NCBI GenBank assembly: GCA_029256185.1
Contig: JAQSYI010000001.1
Coordinates: 124,001 to 188,000, forward strand
Reading direction: 5' to 3'
Length of the DNA: 64,000 nt
DNA from: Paenibacillaceae bacterium
GTDB taxonomy: Bacteria; Bacillota; Bacilli; Paenibacillales; NBRC-103111
A program made the position numbers and the translations under genes. The notes beneath the pieces are model-generated. The model ran no database searches, had not been told where the DNA came from, and saw only the letters and a program-made list of their open reading frames with translations. The first letter of the stretch is position 1, and every line of letters begins with the position of its first letter. Shown in pieces: positions 25,247 to 33,217 of this stretch.

Positions 25247-25955
25247 GCAGGTGAACAAGAGCTTCGGCAAGCAGCAGGTGCTGTTCGGCATTGATCTGAA
25301 GATCGAGCCGCAGGAAAAGGTCGTGGTCATCGGTCCAAGCGGCTCGGGCAAGAGTACGGTTCTCCGGTGCATCAACGGATTGGAAACCGTCACCTCCGGG
25401 GATATCCGCTATCAGGGGGCTTCGATTCTGAACAGCAAGGCCATGCGGCAGGTGCGGACGGAGGTGGGGATGGTATTCCAACGGTTTCATCTGTTTCCCC
25501 ACCGGACCGCGTTGGAGAACGTTATGGAAGGGCCACTGTGGGTGAAAAGGGCGGATAAGGAGGCGGCCCGTCGGCTGGCCCTGGAGCTGTTGGCGAAGGT
25601 GGGCTTGGAGGATAAGCGGGATGCTTATCCTGCCAAGCTGTCGGGGGGACAGCAGCAGCGGGTGGCTATAGCCAGGGCGTTGGCGATGCAGCCCAAGGTC
25701 ATGCTGTTCGATGAGCCCACATCAGCGCTTGATCCCGAGCTGGTGGGCGAGGTGCTCCAGGTGATGAAGGATTTGGCGCGGGAGGGTATGGCCATGGTGG
25801 TCGTTACCCACGAGATCGGCTTCGCCCGCGAGGTGGCGGACCGGATCATCTTCATGGACCAGGGGAAGGTGATCGAGACGGGAACCCCGTCCCAGGTGCT
25901 GTCCAATCCCCGGGAGGCGCGTACGCAGACCTTCCTGAGCCGGATTCTTCATTAA
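25233..25955 (+). CDS. Polar amino-acid ABC transporter ATPase (GlnQ type)
   Basis: 240 residues. Walker [10 protein letters not shown] (about 34-42), the family block [16 protein letters not shown], signature [15 protein letters not shown], Walker [14 protein letters not shown] and switch His [15 protein letters not shown] are all intact. It energises the permease upstream. The start is embedded in the permease 3' end, a common arrangement in these operons. Confidence 0.95.
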   Translation: MIELKQVNKSFGKQQVLFGIDLKIEPQEKVVVIGPSGSGKSTVLRCINGLETVTSGDIRYQGASILNSKAMRQVRTEVGMVFQRFHLFPHRTALENVMEGPLWVKRADKEAARRLALELLAKVGLEDKRDAYPAKLSGGQQQRVAIARALAMQPKVMLFDEPTSALDPELVGEVLQVMKDLAREGMAMVVVTHEIGFAREVADRIIFMDQGKVIETGTPSQVLSNPREARTQTFLSRILH

Positions 25956-25997
25956 CCATGCATGATGAACATTCCAAGCTACACAGGAGGGACAGCA

Positions 25998-27179
25998 ATG
26001 AACATATCCAATCTGGACGACGAGGCGCTGATTGCATTCACGCAGCAGGTTATCCGGGCGCAGAGCCTCTCCGGGCAAGAGCAGGAGGCGGCCGCTCTGA
26101 TCAAGGCCAAGATGCAGGAGCTGCAATTCGATGAAGTATGGATTGACGCTTACGGCAGCGTCATCGGCAAGGTGAACGGAACGGGGGAGGGAACCTCCAT
26201 TCTGTTCGACGGCCACATCGACACCGTTCCGGTGAACAGCCCGGAGAAGTGGAGCCATGATCCCTTCGGAGCGGAGCTGGCGGACGGGAGGATGTACGGG
26301 CGGGGAACCACGGACATGAAGGCTGCCTTGTGTGCCGCCATATTCGCCGTAGGGCGGCTTGTTCAGGAAGCCAAGCAAGCCGGAAGGAAGCCCATGGGGG
26401 ATATCTATATCTCCGGGACAGTATTCGAGGAGGTATTCGAGGGAGTGGCGCTGGGCAAGGTGATGGAGGCCGTCCAGCCGGATTGCGTGGTAATCATGGA
26501 ATCGACGGCGCTGCGTGTGAACATCGGGCAGCGGGGACGGGCTGAGATTAATATAACGGCCCATGGCAGGTCCGCCCATTCGGCCAATCCGGATGTAGGC
26601 ATCAACGCCGTGTACGAAATCAATCCGGTCATCTCCGGGCTGATGGAGCTGGAGCCTACGAGCCATCCGCAGCTGGGCAAGGGCATCTCGGTGGTAACGG
26701 ATATTATCTCCTCTCCTTATCCCGGCGCCTCGGTTGTGCCGGACTTGTGCCGGCTGACCATTGACCGCAGACTTCTGGTCTACGAGGATGAGGAGCTGGT
26801 GCTGGAGCAATACAGGCAGCTGCTCTACGGCAAGAAGAACTGCACCGTGGAGATTGCCGAAGCGGAGCTGGTCTGCTACACCGGCAGCCGCCTGGGGGGA
26901 AGACGCTTCTTCCCGGCCTGGCTCATGGAGGCGGACCATGCTCTGGTCAGGGCTGCACAGACCGCCTTGCAGGACTTGGGCCAGATCCCCGAGCTGTCCG
27001 TATACAGCTTCTGCACCAACGGGAGCTACTCGGCAGGTGTTGCCCGTGTGCCCACCATCGGCTACGGCCCCTCGTATGAGCATATCGCCCATATTGCAGA
27101 TGAATATATCGAGCTGGATCAGCTGCTGCAGGCGGCGAAGGGCTACTGCGCCATTGCCGCCAGGGTTGCCGGACTTTGA
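25998..27179 (+). CDS. YgeY-like M20 metallohydrolase
   Basis: A 393-residue M20 amidohydrolase with a complete active site: His about 73 (DGHIDTVPV), Asp about 106 (GTTDMKAA), the Glu-Glu pair about 144-145 (TVFEEVFEG), Glu about 168 (VIMEST) and the dimer-domain His about 194 (GRSAHSA). It resembles YgeY, which in E. coli lies beside the diaminopropionate ammonia-lyase YgeX; a lyase of that kind is two genes downstream here. It probably removes an acyl or peptidyl group from the imported compound. The start at 25998 follows CAGGAGGG; a frame from 25962 is longer by 12 residues. Confidence 0.88.
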   Translation: MNISNLDDEALIAFTQQVIRAQSLSGQEQEAAALIKAKMQELQFDEVWIDAYGSVIGKVNGTGEGTSILFDGHIDTVPVNSPEKWSHDPFGAELADGRMYGRGTTDMKAALCAAIFAVGRLVQEAKQAGRKPMGDIYISGTVFEEVFEGVALGKVMEAVQPDCVVIMESTALRVNIGQRGRAEINITAHGRSAHSANPDVGINAVYEINPVISGLMELEPTSHPQLGKGISVVTDIISSPYPGASVVPDLCRLTIDRRLLVYEDEELVLEQYRQLLYGKKNCTVEIAEAELVCYTGSRLGGRRFFPAWLMEADHALVRAAQTALQDLGQIPELSVYSFCTNGSYSAGVARVPTIGYGPSYEHIAHIADEYIELDQLLQAAKGYCAIAARVAGL

Positions 27180-27228
27180 AGTGTTTTTCATACAGGCTTT
27201 CCCCGGGCGGGAGGGCATCTGAGGGGGA

Positions 27229-28836
27229 ATGGATATGTACGATGTGATTATCCGCAATGCCCGTGTCATTGACGGAACGGGAAGCCCATGGTACAAGGCC
27301 GATGTCGGCATCATTGGCGACCGGATCGGCGCCGTAGGCAAGCTTGACAACGTAAGCGCCAAAGTGGAAATCAACGCCGCAGGACGTGTGGTTTGTCCCG
27401 GTTTTATCGATATGCATACCCATTCGGATCTTTATGTGCTGGAGCGGCCGTTCCTTGCGGCCAAGATCCGTCAGGGCATTACTACGGACCTGCTGGGGCA
27501 GGACGGCATCGCCGCCGCTCCCTTGCCTCCCCAATATGTGGATGTCTGGCAGAAGAATCTGGCCGGACTTGACGGGACACCGGAGATAGAGTGGGACTGG
27601 CAGGATGTGGACGGCTACCTGAACAAAATTGCGGCCGCCAAGCCCAGCTATAACGTTTCCTTCCTGGTCCCCCACGGCAATATCCGCATGCAGGTAATGG
27701 GACTGGCGGGCAGAGCGGCCACCGCCGAAGAATTGGACAGGATGAAGGAAGTGCTGCGCGAGGCTCTGGGGCAGGGAGCAAGCGGATTGTCCAGCGGCCT
27801 GATCTATCCTCCGTGTGTATATGCCGAGCTGGAGGAAATCGAGGCGCTCTGCTCCGTTCTGGCTGAATATGGCGCTCCCTTCGTGGTGCATCAGCGCAGC
27901 GAGGGGGATGACATGATCGAGTCCATGAAGGATCTGATCGGGATTGCCCAGCGGACCGGGATGCATCTGCACTTCTCCCACTTCAAGATCTGCGGCAGGC
28001 TGAATTGGGGCAAGCTTGACGATGTGCTTCAGCTGCTGGATGACACCAGGGCCAAGGGGACGGAGGTGACCTTCGACCAATATCCCTACACCGCAGGCAG
28101 CACCATGCTAAGCGCGATTCTGCCTCCTTGGGCCCATGCGGGGGGCACCAACGCCATGCTGGACAGGCTTGCCGATCCGCAGCAGAGAAGCCGGATGCTG
28201 CAGGAGATGGCAGAAGGCATAGCGGGCTGGGACAGCATCTCCGCCTGGGCAGGCTGGGAGGGCATCTATGTCACATCCGTCGCCTCGGAGCGCAATAAGT
28301 GCTTCGTGGGCAATAATCTGCAGGAGATTGCCCGGGCCAGAGGGGATGCCGATCCCGGCGAAACCGCGTTGAATCTGATTGCCGAGGAGGCCAACGCCGT
28401 AGGCATGATTGACTTCGTCATGGACGATGGGGTGGTGAGCCGCATTATGGCCCATCCTGCCGGCTGCTTCGGCTCGGACGGTCTGCTGGGAGGAGAGCCT
28501 CATCCCCGGGCGTACGGGACCTTCCCCCGTATTCTCGGCAAGTATGTCCGCAATGAGGGAGCGCTGTCCCTTGAAGATGCCGTGCGCAAGGCTACCTCCC
28601 AAGCGGCGCGCATTCTCGGTTTGCAGGACCGGGGAATCATCCGGGAAGGGTTGAAGGCGGATATGGTGATTTTCGATGCGGAGAAGGTCATCGACCGCGC
28701 CACTTACGAGAATTCCCGGCAGTATCCTGAGGGAATCGATTATGTGATGGTGAACGGCCGGATCGTTGTGGCAGAGGGTGAGGAGCGGCATCTGGCGGCA
28801 GGCCGGGTGCTGCGCAGGAGCTACCCGCATGCGTAA
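27229..28836 (+). CDS. N-acyl-D-amino-acid deacylase (D-aminoacylase-like amidohydrolase)
   Basis: A 535-residue amidohydrolase-superfamily enzyme. The N-terminal strand pattern YDVIIRNARVIDGTG, the metal motif GFIDMHTHSDL (His about 63 and 65), the mid-barrel SGLSSGLIYPP and HLHFSHFKICG, and the C-terminal ILGLQDRGIIREGLKADMVIFD all match D-aminoacylases. It would hydrolyse N-acyl amino acids, typically with D configuration, inside the cell. It sits between the YgeY-like hydrolase and the ammonia-lyase, with a GAGGGGG ribosome site, so the two hydrolases may handle different acyl forms of one imported compound. Confidence 0.9.
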   Translation: MDMYDVIIRNARVIDGTGSPWYKADVGIIGDRIGAVGKLDNVSAKVEINAAGRVVCPGFIDMHTHSDLYVLERPFLAAKIRQGITTDLLGQDGIAAAPLPPQYVDVWQKNLAGLDGTPEIEWDWQDVDGYLNKIAAAKPSYNVSFLVPHGNIRMQVMGLAGRAATAEELDRMKEVLREALGQGASGLSSGLIYPPCVYAELEEIEALCSVLAEYGAPFVVHQRSEGDDMIESMKDLIGIAQRTGMHLHFSHFKICGRLNWGKLDDVLQLLDDTRAKGTEVTFDQYPYTAGSTMLSAILPPWAHAGGTNAMLDRLADPQQRSRMLQEMAEGIAGWDSISAWAGWEGIYVTSVASERNKCFVGNNLQEIARARGDADPGETALNLIAEEANAVGMIDFVMDDGVVSRIMAHPAGCFGSDGLLGGEPHPRAYGTFPRILGKYVRNEGALSLEDAVRKATSQAARILGLQDRGIIREGLKADMVIFDAEKVIDRATYENSRQYPEGIDYVMVNGRIVVAEGEERHLAAGRVLRRSYPHA

Positions 28837-28857
28837 AAGGGAGTAGACCCGCTTACG

Positions 28858-28955
28858 AGAAAACAGAGGGAGCACAGAGATCAGAGGGATCACAGAGATC
28901 GGAGAGAACAGAGAGAACAGAGAGAACAGAGGGATCACAGAGATCGGAGAGATCA
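28858..28955 (+). repeat. Polypurine tandem repeat before the lyase gene
   Basis: About 100 bases almost free of T on the plus strand, built from units such as cagagagaa, cagagggat and cacagagatcggagag, several of them repeated (the block gatcacagagatcggagag occurs twice). It contains many GGAG-like cores and ends in the ribosome site of the next gene, so copy number could affect translation. Confidence 0.75.
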
Positions 28956-28957
28956 CG

Positions 28958-30187
28958 ATGGACGCGATAAAATGGAGACAGAATCCGCAGGCAAGAAGCG
29001 GGGGGGCGAAGGCATCCATCACTTTTCTGTCGGCGGATGAGGGCAAGCGAGCCCTGCACTTTCAACAGACCTTCCCTGCCTACAGCAAGACTCCCCTGAC
29101 CCGCTTGCCCCGCTTGTCGGAGCACTTGGGAGTAGCGGATATATATGTGAAGGATGAATCCTACCGCTTCGGTCTGAATGCCTTCAAGGTGCTGGGCGGG
29201 GCTTATGCCATGGGCCGGTATCTGGCGCAGCGGCTGAATATTCCCGTCGGCGACCTGTCGATTGAGCTGCTGCAATCCCCGGATATCAAGGAACGGTTGG
29301 GGGAGATGACCTTCATCACGGCCACGGACGGTAATCATGGCAGAGGGGTAGCCTGGGCCGCCCGTCAGTTGGGACACAAGGCGGTGGTCTACATGCCCAA
29401 GGGTTCCTCCCTGATCAGGCTGAACAACATTCGGGCGGCAGGCGCGGAGGCCTATATTACCGAATGGAATTATGACGAATGCGTCCGCTTCTGCGCGGAG
29501 GAGGCCCGCAAGAATGGCTGGATTCTGATTCAGGATACCGCTTGGGAGGACTACCGGGAGATTCCCGACTGGATCATGCAAGGGTACTCCACCATTGCTC
29601 TGGAGTCGATGGAGCAGTTGGAGGAGCTTGGCGCAGACGTGCCGACCCATGTGTTCCTTCAGGCGGGAGTCGGTTCCTTCGCAGGGGCCATCCAGGGAGC
29701 CTTCGCCTCCGTCTGCGGAGAGAAGCGCCCCTTCACGGTTATCGTGGAGCCGGACAAGGCCGATTGCCTGTTCCGGTCGATGGAGGCGGACGACGGTCTG
29801 CCCAGGCATGTGACCGGGAGGATGGACACGATCATGGCCGGGCTGGCATGCGGCGAGCCCAATCCGGTGGCATGGGATATTCTGAGGGGCTACTCGGATA
29901 TGTTCATCTCCTGTCCCGATGAGGTGGCGGCCAAGGGAATGCGGGTGCTGGGCAGCCCGCTGCCGGGAGATCCGCCTGTGATATCCGGTGAATCCGGGGC
30001 GGTGACGGCGGGAATGCTGTTCCTGCTCCTTCAGAGTGAGGAGCTGCGGGAGGCGCGCCAGGCGCTTGGGCTTAATGGGGATTCCCGCATTTTGCTTATC
30101 AGCACCGAGGGGGACACGGACCCGGAGCATTACCGCGCTGTTGTGTGGGATGGACGCTATCCCTCTCTATGCCGGTATAATACATGA
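28958..30187 (+). CDS. dpaL: Diaminopropionate ammonia-lyase (YgeX/DpaL)
   Basis: A 409-residue PLP enzyme (EC 4.3.1.15) that converts 2,3-diaminopropionate to pyruvate and two ammonia. The PLP Lys lies in RFGLNAFKVLGG (about 77). ATDGNHGRGVAWAARQLG and the late AKGMRVLGSPLPGDPPVISGESGAVTAG are characteristic of this lyase and distinguish it from threonine dehydratase. The ribosome site (GGAGAG) is the end of the purine repeat. It is the last gene of the island and gives it a plausible end product, pyruvate plus nitrogen for growth. Confidence 0.92.
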   Translation: MDAIKWRQNPQARSGGAKASITFLSADEGKRALHFQQTFPAYSKTPLTRLPRLSEHLGVADIYVKDESYRFGLNAFKVLGGAYAMGRYLAQRLNIPVGDLSIELLQSPDIKERLGEMTFITATDGNHGRGVAWAARQLGHKAVVYMPKGSSLIRLNNIRAAGAEAYITEWNYDECVRFCAEEARKNGWILIQDTAWEDYREIPDWIMQGYSTIALESMEQLEELGADVPTHVFLQAGVGSFAGAIQGAFASVCGEKRPFTVIVEPDKADCLFRSMEADDGLPRHVTGRMDTIMAGLACGEPNPVAWDILRGYSDMFISCPDEVAAKGMRVLGSPLPGDPPVISGESGAVTAGMLFLLLQSEELREARQALGLNGDSRILLISTEGDTDPEHYRAVVWDGRYPSLCRYNT

Positions 30188-30272
30188 TCGGCTCATATTG
30201 ACAGAAGGCGGAGCGGCAGCTATGATTTAAGCAGGAGAAAGTGAAGGGTGGAACCCATTTTGCCAGCTTACT

Positions 30273-30359
30273 TGTAATGGTTAATCAACGAATTGGAGCA
30301 TTCTCTTTTGGAACGGGTTTTCGAACACGGGAGAGGTGCGCCTTTTTTTAACCATTACA
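30273..30359 (+). terminator. Nested hairpin terminator with 12-bp outer inverted repeat
   Basis: An inner hairpin (gcattctctttt with gggagaggtgc) ends in seven T (30343-30349). TGTAATGGTTAA (30273-30284) and its exact complement (30348-30359) enclose it. The right outer arm overlaps the end of the T-tract. Confidence 0.6.
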
Positions 30360-30393
30360 GGGAACGCGGGATAATGATGTTATCAACATTCCA

Positions 30394-30428
30394 TGCGGAG
30401 GACCCTGAAGGGTTGCTCCGTATTTTTG
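30394..30428 (+). terminator. Second rho-independent terminator
   Basis: The hairpin cggag-ga-ccct with gggt-tg-ctccg is followed by tattttt. Together with the preceding hairpin it isolates the DUF1062 gene from the catabolic island. Confidence 0.65.
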
Positions 30429-30466
30429 TTATGGAAAATATATTTCTCCATTAACGGGTTATCAGC

Positions 30467-30489
30467 GTTCCTCTGAATATTGGAGGAAC
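30467..30489 (+). promoter_or_regulatory. Hairpin that could hide the ribosome site of the DUF1062 gene
   Basis: GTTCCTC (30467-30473) can pair with GAGGAAC (30483-30489), which contains the Shine-Dalgarno sequence of the gene starting at 30496. Confidence 0.45.
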
Positions 30490-30495
30490 GAATTC

Positions 30496-31068
30496 ATGAA
30501 TGCAAGCAGACCATGCCGCTGTGAGATTATCGCCCGGGAAACGCCGCGGGTGATGACCCATTGCCATAGATGCAAGAAAACAACCGAGTTCTATTGCAGC
30601 GATAAATTCAGAGTCAATGCCCAGCAGAAAACCATCGATGTATGGCTGATCTACAAATGCCTTCATTGTGACAGCACCTGGAATTGCCCCATTCTGTCCA
30701 GAGTCCATACTAATTCCATGGACAGGGCGCTGCACCAGAGGTTTATGAATAATGATGCGGAGACGGCTTGGGAGCATGCTTTCCAGATCGGGCGGTTGAG
30801 GAGGCTGTGCAGCGGCGTTAACACGGATATTAAGTACACGCTGCAATGCGATCCCATTGATCTGGAGTCGGGGAACGTTGAGATCCAGCTTTTCTCCAAA
30901 TATGCTTGGGAGCTTAGACTGGATAGGCTGCTGAGAGAGCTGCTGGGTCTGTCTAGATCGGTGCTTATTCAAATGGAGAGCAGCGGGAGTCTCCTCACGC
31001 AACCGGAGACCGGATTGACCAGCAAGCTAAAGGGGGATTTGCGGATCATTCTAATAAATGGCCGTTAG
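30496..31068 (+). CDS. DUF1062 family protein
   Basis: A 190-residue protein with an N-terminal zinc-ribbon-like part: CHRC (about 23-26) and CLHC (about 55-58) around a strand pair, as in DUF1062. The rest is mixed helix and strand without membrane segments. The function of the family is not known. The ribosome site GGAGG is partly inside a predicted hairpin. Two terminators upstream and a hairpin repeat downstream suggest it is transcribed alone. Confidence 0.82.
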   Translation: MNASRPCRCEIIARETPRVMTHCHRCKKTTEFYCSDKFRVNAQQKTIDVWLIYKCLHCDSTWNCPILSRVHTNSMDRALHQRFMNNDAETAWEHAFQIGRLRRLCSGVNTDIKYTLQCDPIDLESGNVEIQLFSKYAWELRLDRLLRELLGLSRSVLIQMESSGSLLTQPETGLTSKLKGDLRIILINGR

Positions 31069-31159
31069 TTTGGCCCGGAGTTGGCCCGCAGCGAGGGGGA
31101 CGGGCACGAAATGTAAAAGTGCAGTTCTTTTCGGTCAAATAGGGTAAAACAACAATCGT

Positions 31160-31239
31160 AACTGCAAAAGTGCAGGCCTTGAGGGCCTTCAGAGCGAAAG
31201 GTGCGGCAAAGGGGGCTTCCTGCATGCACTTTTGCAGTT
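31160..31239. repeat. 15-bp perfect inverted repeat, 50-base loop
   Basis: AACTGCAAAAGTGCA (31160-31174) and its exact complement (31225-31239) are present. A further partial copy, aatgtaaaagtgcagtt, lies about 50 bases upstream (near 31111-31127). There is no T-run. No gene is supported between 31069 and 31479. Confidence 0.55.
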
Positions 31240-31479
31240 ATATTCTGTTATTGGTGGGAATTTCGGAGGAATAAATGTATTTTTGCAGGCTGCACCTAGG
31301 ACGGTGTCCCGAACAGAGCGGCACCGGATTATGCGGCATGAAACGGCCCTTGGAGACCGGCAAAAGATTTTTGGAGATATGATCATTGGAGGATGTATTT
31401 CCGGGTAAAGACAATACTAAGGCCACAACAGAGAGTAAGCCGCAGACAAAAAGAAACGAAACATGAAAGGAGATTTTCT

Positions 31480-32955
31480 ATGGGTATACAAACTGCGGAA
31501 GCAGGCTGGAATTATGCCAACAGCTATGCGGCTCTGCCGGAAATATTCTACACCCGGCTTCAGCCATCGCCTGCAAGCGCGCCGCAGCTGGCCGTATTTA
31601 ATGAGAAGCTGGCCGCCTCCCTGGGCGTGGATGCCGAAGCTCTGCAAAGCAAGGAGTGGGTAGAGGTATGGGCGGGCAATGTAACTCCCGCAGGAGCGGA
31701 TCCTCTTGCCCAAGCCTATGCGGGGCATCAATTCGGGCATTTCACCATGCTGGGGGACGGAAGGGCGCTGCTGCTCGGCGAGCATGTCACCCCTTCCGGC
31801 CAGCGGTTCGACATTCAGTTGAAGGGCTCCGGCAGAACGCCGTATTCCCGTGGCGGCGATGGGCGGGCCGCATTGGGGCCGATGCTGCGGGAATACATCA
31901 TCAGCGAAGCCATGCACGGGCTGGGCATTCCCACCACGAGAAGTCTGGCGGTAGTGGCTACCGGTGATACCATCCTTCGGGAAACCCATCTGCCCGGTGC
32001 AGTACTGACGCGGGTGGCGGCGAGCCATCTGCGGGTGGGGACCTTCCAGTATGCCGCCCATTGGGGCACGGAGCAGGACCTTCGGGCACTGGCGGATTAC
32101 ACCTTGCACAGGCATTATCCGGAAGCGGCGGAGTCGGGAGAAAATCGTTACTTGTCCCTTCTCTCCGGGGTAGTGAAACGACAGGCCCTGCTCCTTGCCC
32201 AATGGCAATTGGCAGGCTTCATTCACGGCGTAATGAATACAGACAACATGGCCTTAAGCGGAGAAACCATCGATTACGGTCCCTGCGCATTCATGGACGC
32301 TTACGATCCGGCCACCGTATTCAGCTCTATTGATTCACGCGGCCGCTACGCCTATGGCAATCAGCCGCAGATGGCGGGCTGGAATCTGGCCAGATTCGCA
32401 GAGACGCTGCTGCCCCTATTGCATGATGAGGAGGAGCAGGCCATCAGGATTGCCGAAGAGGCCCTGGCGGAATTCGGCGATGTGCACTACCGCAGCTGGC
32501 TCGCGGGAATGAGAGCCAAGCTGGGGCTGTTCAACGAAGAGGATGATGATGAATCCCTGATTGGCGATCTGCTGCGGCTGATGCAGGGCCATCATGCGGA
32601 CTATACCAACACCTTCCTCGCCCTGACCTTCAACAAAACGGAGGAAATGCCCTTCCACGGCTCATCCGCATTCACCGAATGGTTGGAGCGGTGGACGGCC
32701 CGGCGGGGCAGGCAGACGGAGGATCAAACGGCTTCGCATCAGCTGATGCGCAACAATAACCCTGCGGTCATCCCCCGCAACCACCGGGTGGAAGAGGCGC
32801 TGGAGGCCGCGGTGCAGCAAGGGGATTACAAGGTGCTGGAGCGGCTGTGCCAAGTACTGGCCCATCCCTTTGCGCATTCTTCCGAGCAGGCGGAGTTCGC
32901 GGCGGTGTCGAAGCCGGACCCGGCTTGCCCCTACCGCACCTTCTGCGGGACTTAA
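31480..32955 (+). CDS. selO: SelO/YdiU family protein adenylyltransferase
   Basis: A 491-residue pseudokinase-fold enzyme that transfers AMP from ATP to protein Ser/Thr/Tyr. Conserved blocks: [17 protein letters not shown] (about 80-96), [18 protein letters not shown] (about 112-129), [19 protein letters not shown], and the metal-binding [20 protein letters not shown]. The C-terminus ends CPYRTFCGT with a Cys at the position that is selenocysteine in some eukaryotes. The start at 31480 follows AAAGGAG; a frame from 31393 lacks a ribosome site. The last codons form the first unit of a tandem repeat that continues beyond the stop. Confidence 0.93.
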   Translation: MGIQTAEAGWNYANSYAALPEIFYTRLQPSPASAPQLAVFNEKLAASLGVDAEALQSKEWVEVWAGNVTPAGADPLAQAYAGHQFGHFTMLGDGRALLLGEHVTPSGQRFDIQLKGSGRTPYSRGGDGRAALGPMLREYIISEAMHGLGIPTTRSLAVVATGDTILRETHLPGAVLTRVAASHLRVGTFQYAAHWGTEQDLRALADYTLHRHYPEAAESGENRYLSLLSGVVKRQALLLAQWQLAGFIHGVMNTDNMALSGETIDYGPCAFMDAYDPATVFSSIDSRGRYAYGNQPQMAGWNLARFAETLLPLLHDEEEQAIRIAEEALAEFGDVHYRSWLAGMRAKLGLFNEEDDDESLIGDLLRLMQGHHADYTNTFLALTFNKTEEMPFHGSSAFTEWLERWTARRGRQTEDQTASHQLMRNNNPAVIPRNHRVEEALEAAVQQGDYKVLERLCQVLAHPFAHSSEQAEFAAVSKPDPACPYRTFCGT

Positions 32956-33160
32956 GGGTGGAGGAGCGGTACGGTCTCTGCGGGACCTGAGGATGGTGGA
33001 GGGGGGCCTAGTGCTCTATGGAACTTAAGGATGGTGGAGCGGTGCCGAGTCTCTGCGGGACCTGAGGGTGGTGGAGGGGCGCACAGTCTCTATGGAATTT
33101 GAGGGTAGTGGAGGGGCGCCCAGTCTCTGCGGGACCTGAGGGTGGTTGAACTTCCGGCTC
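32941..33160 (+). repeat. Degenerate 35-38-bp tandem repeat arising at the selO 3' end
   Basis: Six units, each with tct(gc/at)gg(g)a followed by ctgagggtggtgga-like sequence, are aligned at 32942, 32977, 33015, 33052, 33089 and 33126. The first unit contains the terminal codons and stop of selO, so the array looks like repeated duplication of the gene end. Confidence 0.8.
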
Positions 33161-33217
33161 CTCTACAGGATTCGAGAGCAGATGGCGGGGGCGGGGCTTT
33201 TGCGGGGAATCCGCAGG

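Noticed and set aside
25722..27374. 550-codon minus-strand frame opposite the YgeY-like gene
   Set aside because: Complement of strongly conserved M20 and amidohydrolase genes; no family and no ribosome site.
30241..30258. gaagggtggaaccc resembles a T-box sequence
   Set aside because: The rest of a T-box leader is missing; the bases before it code for the ammonia-lyase. Probably a chance match.
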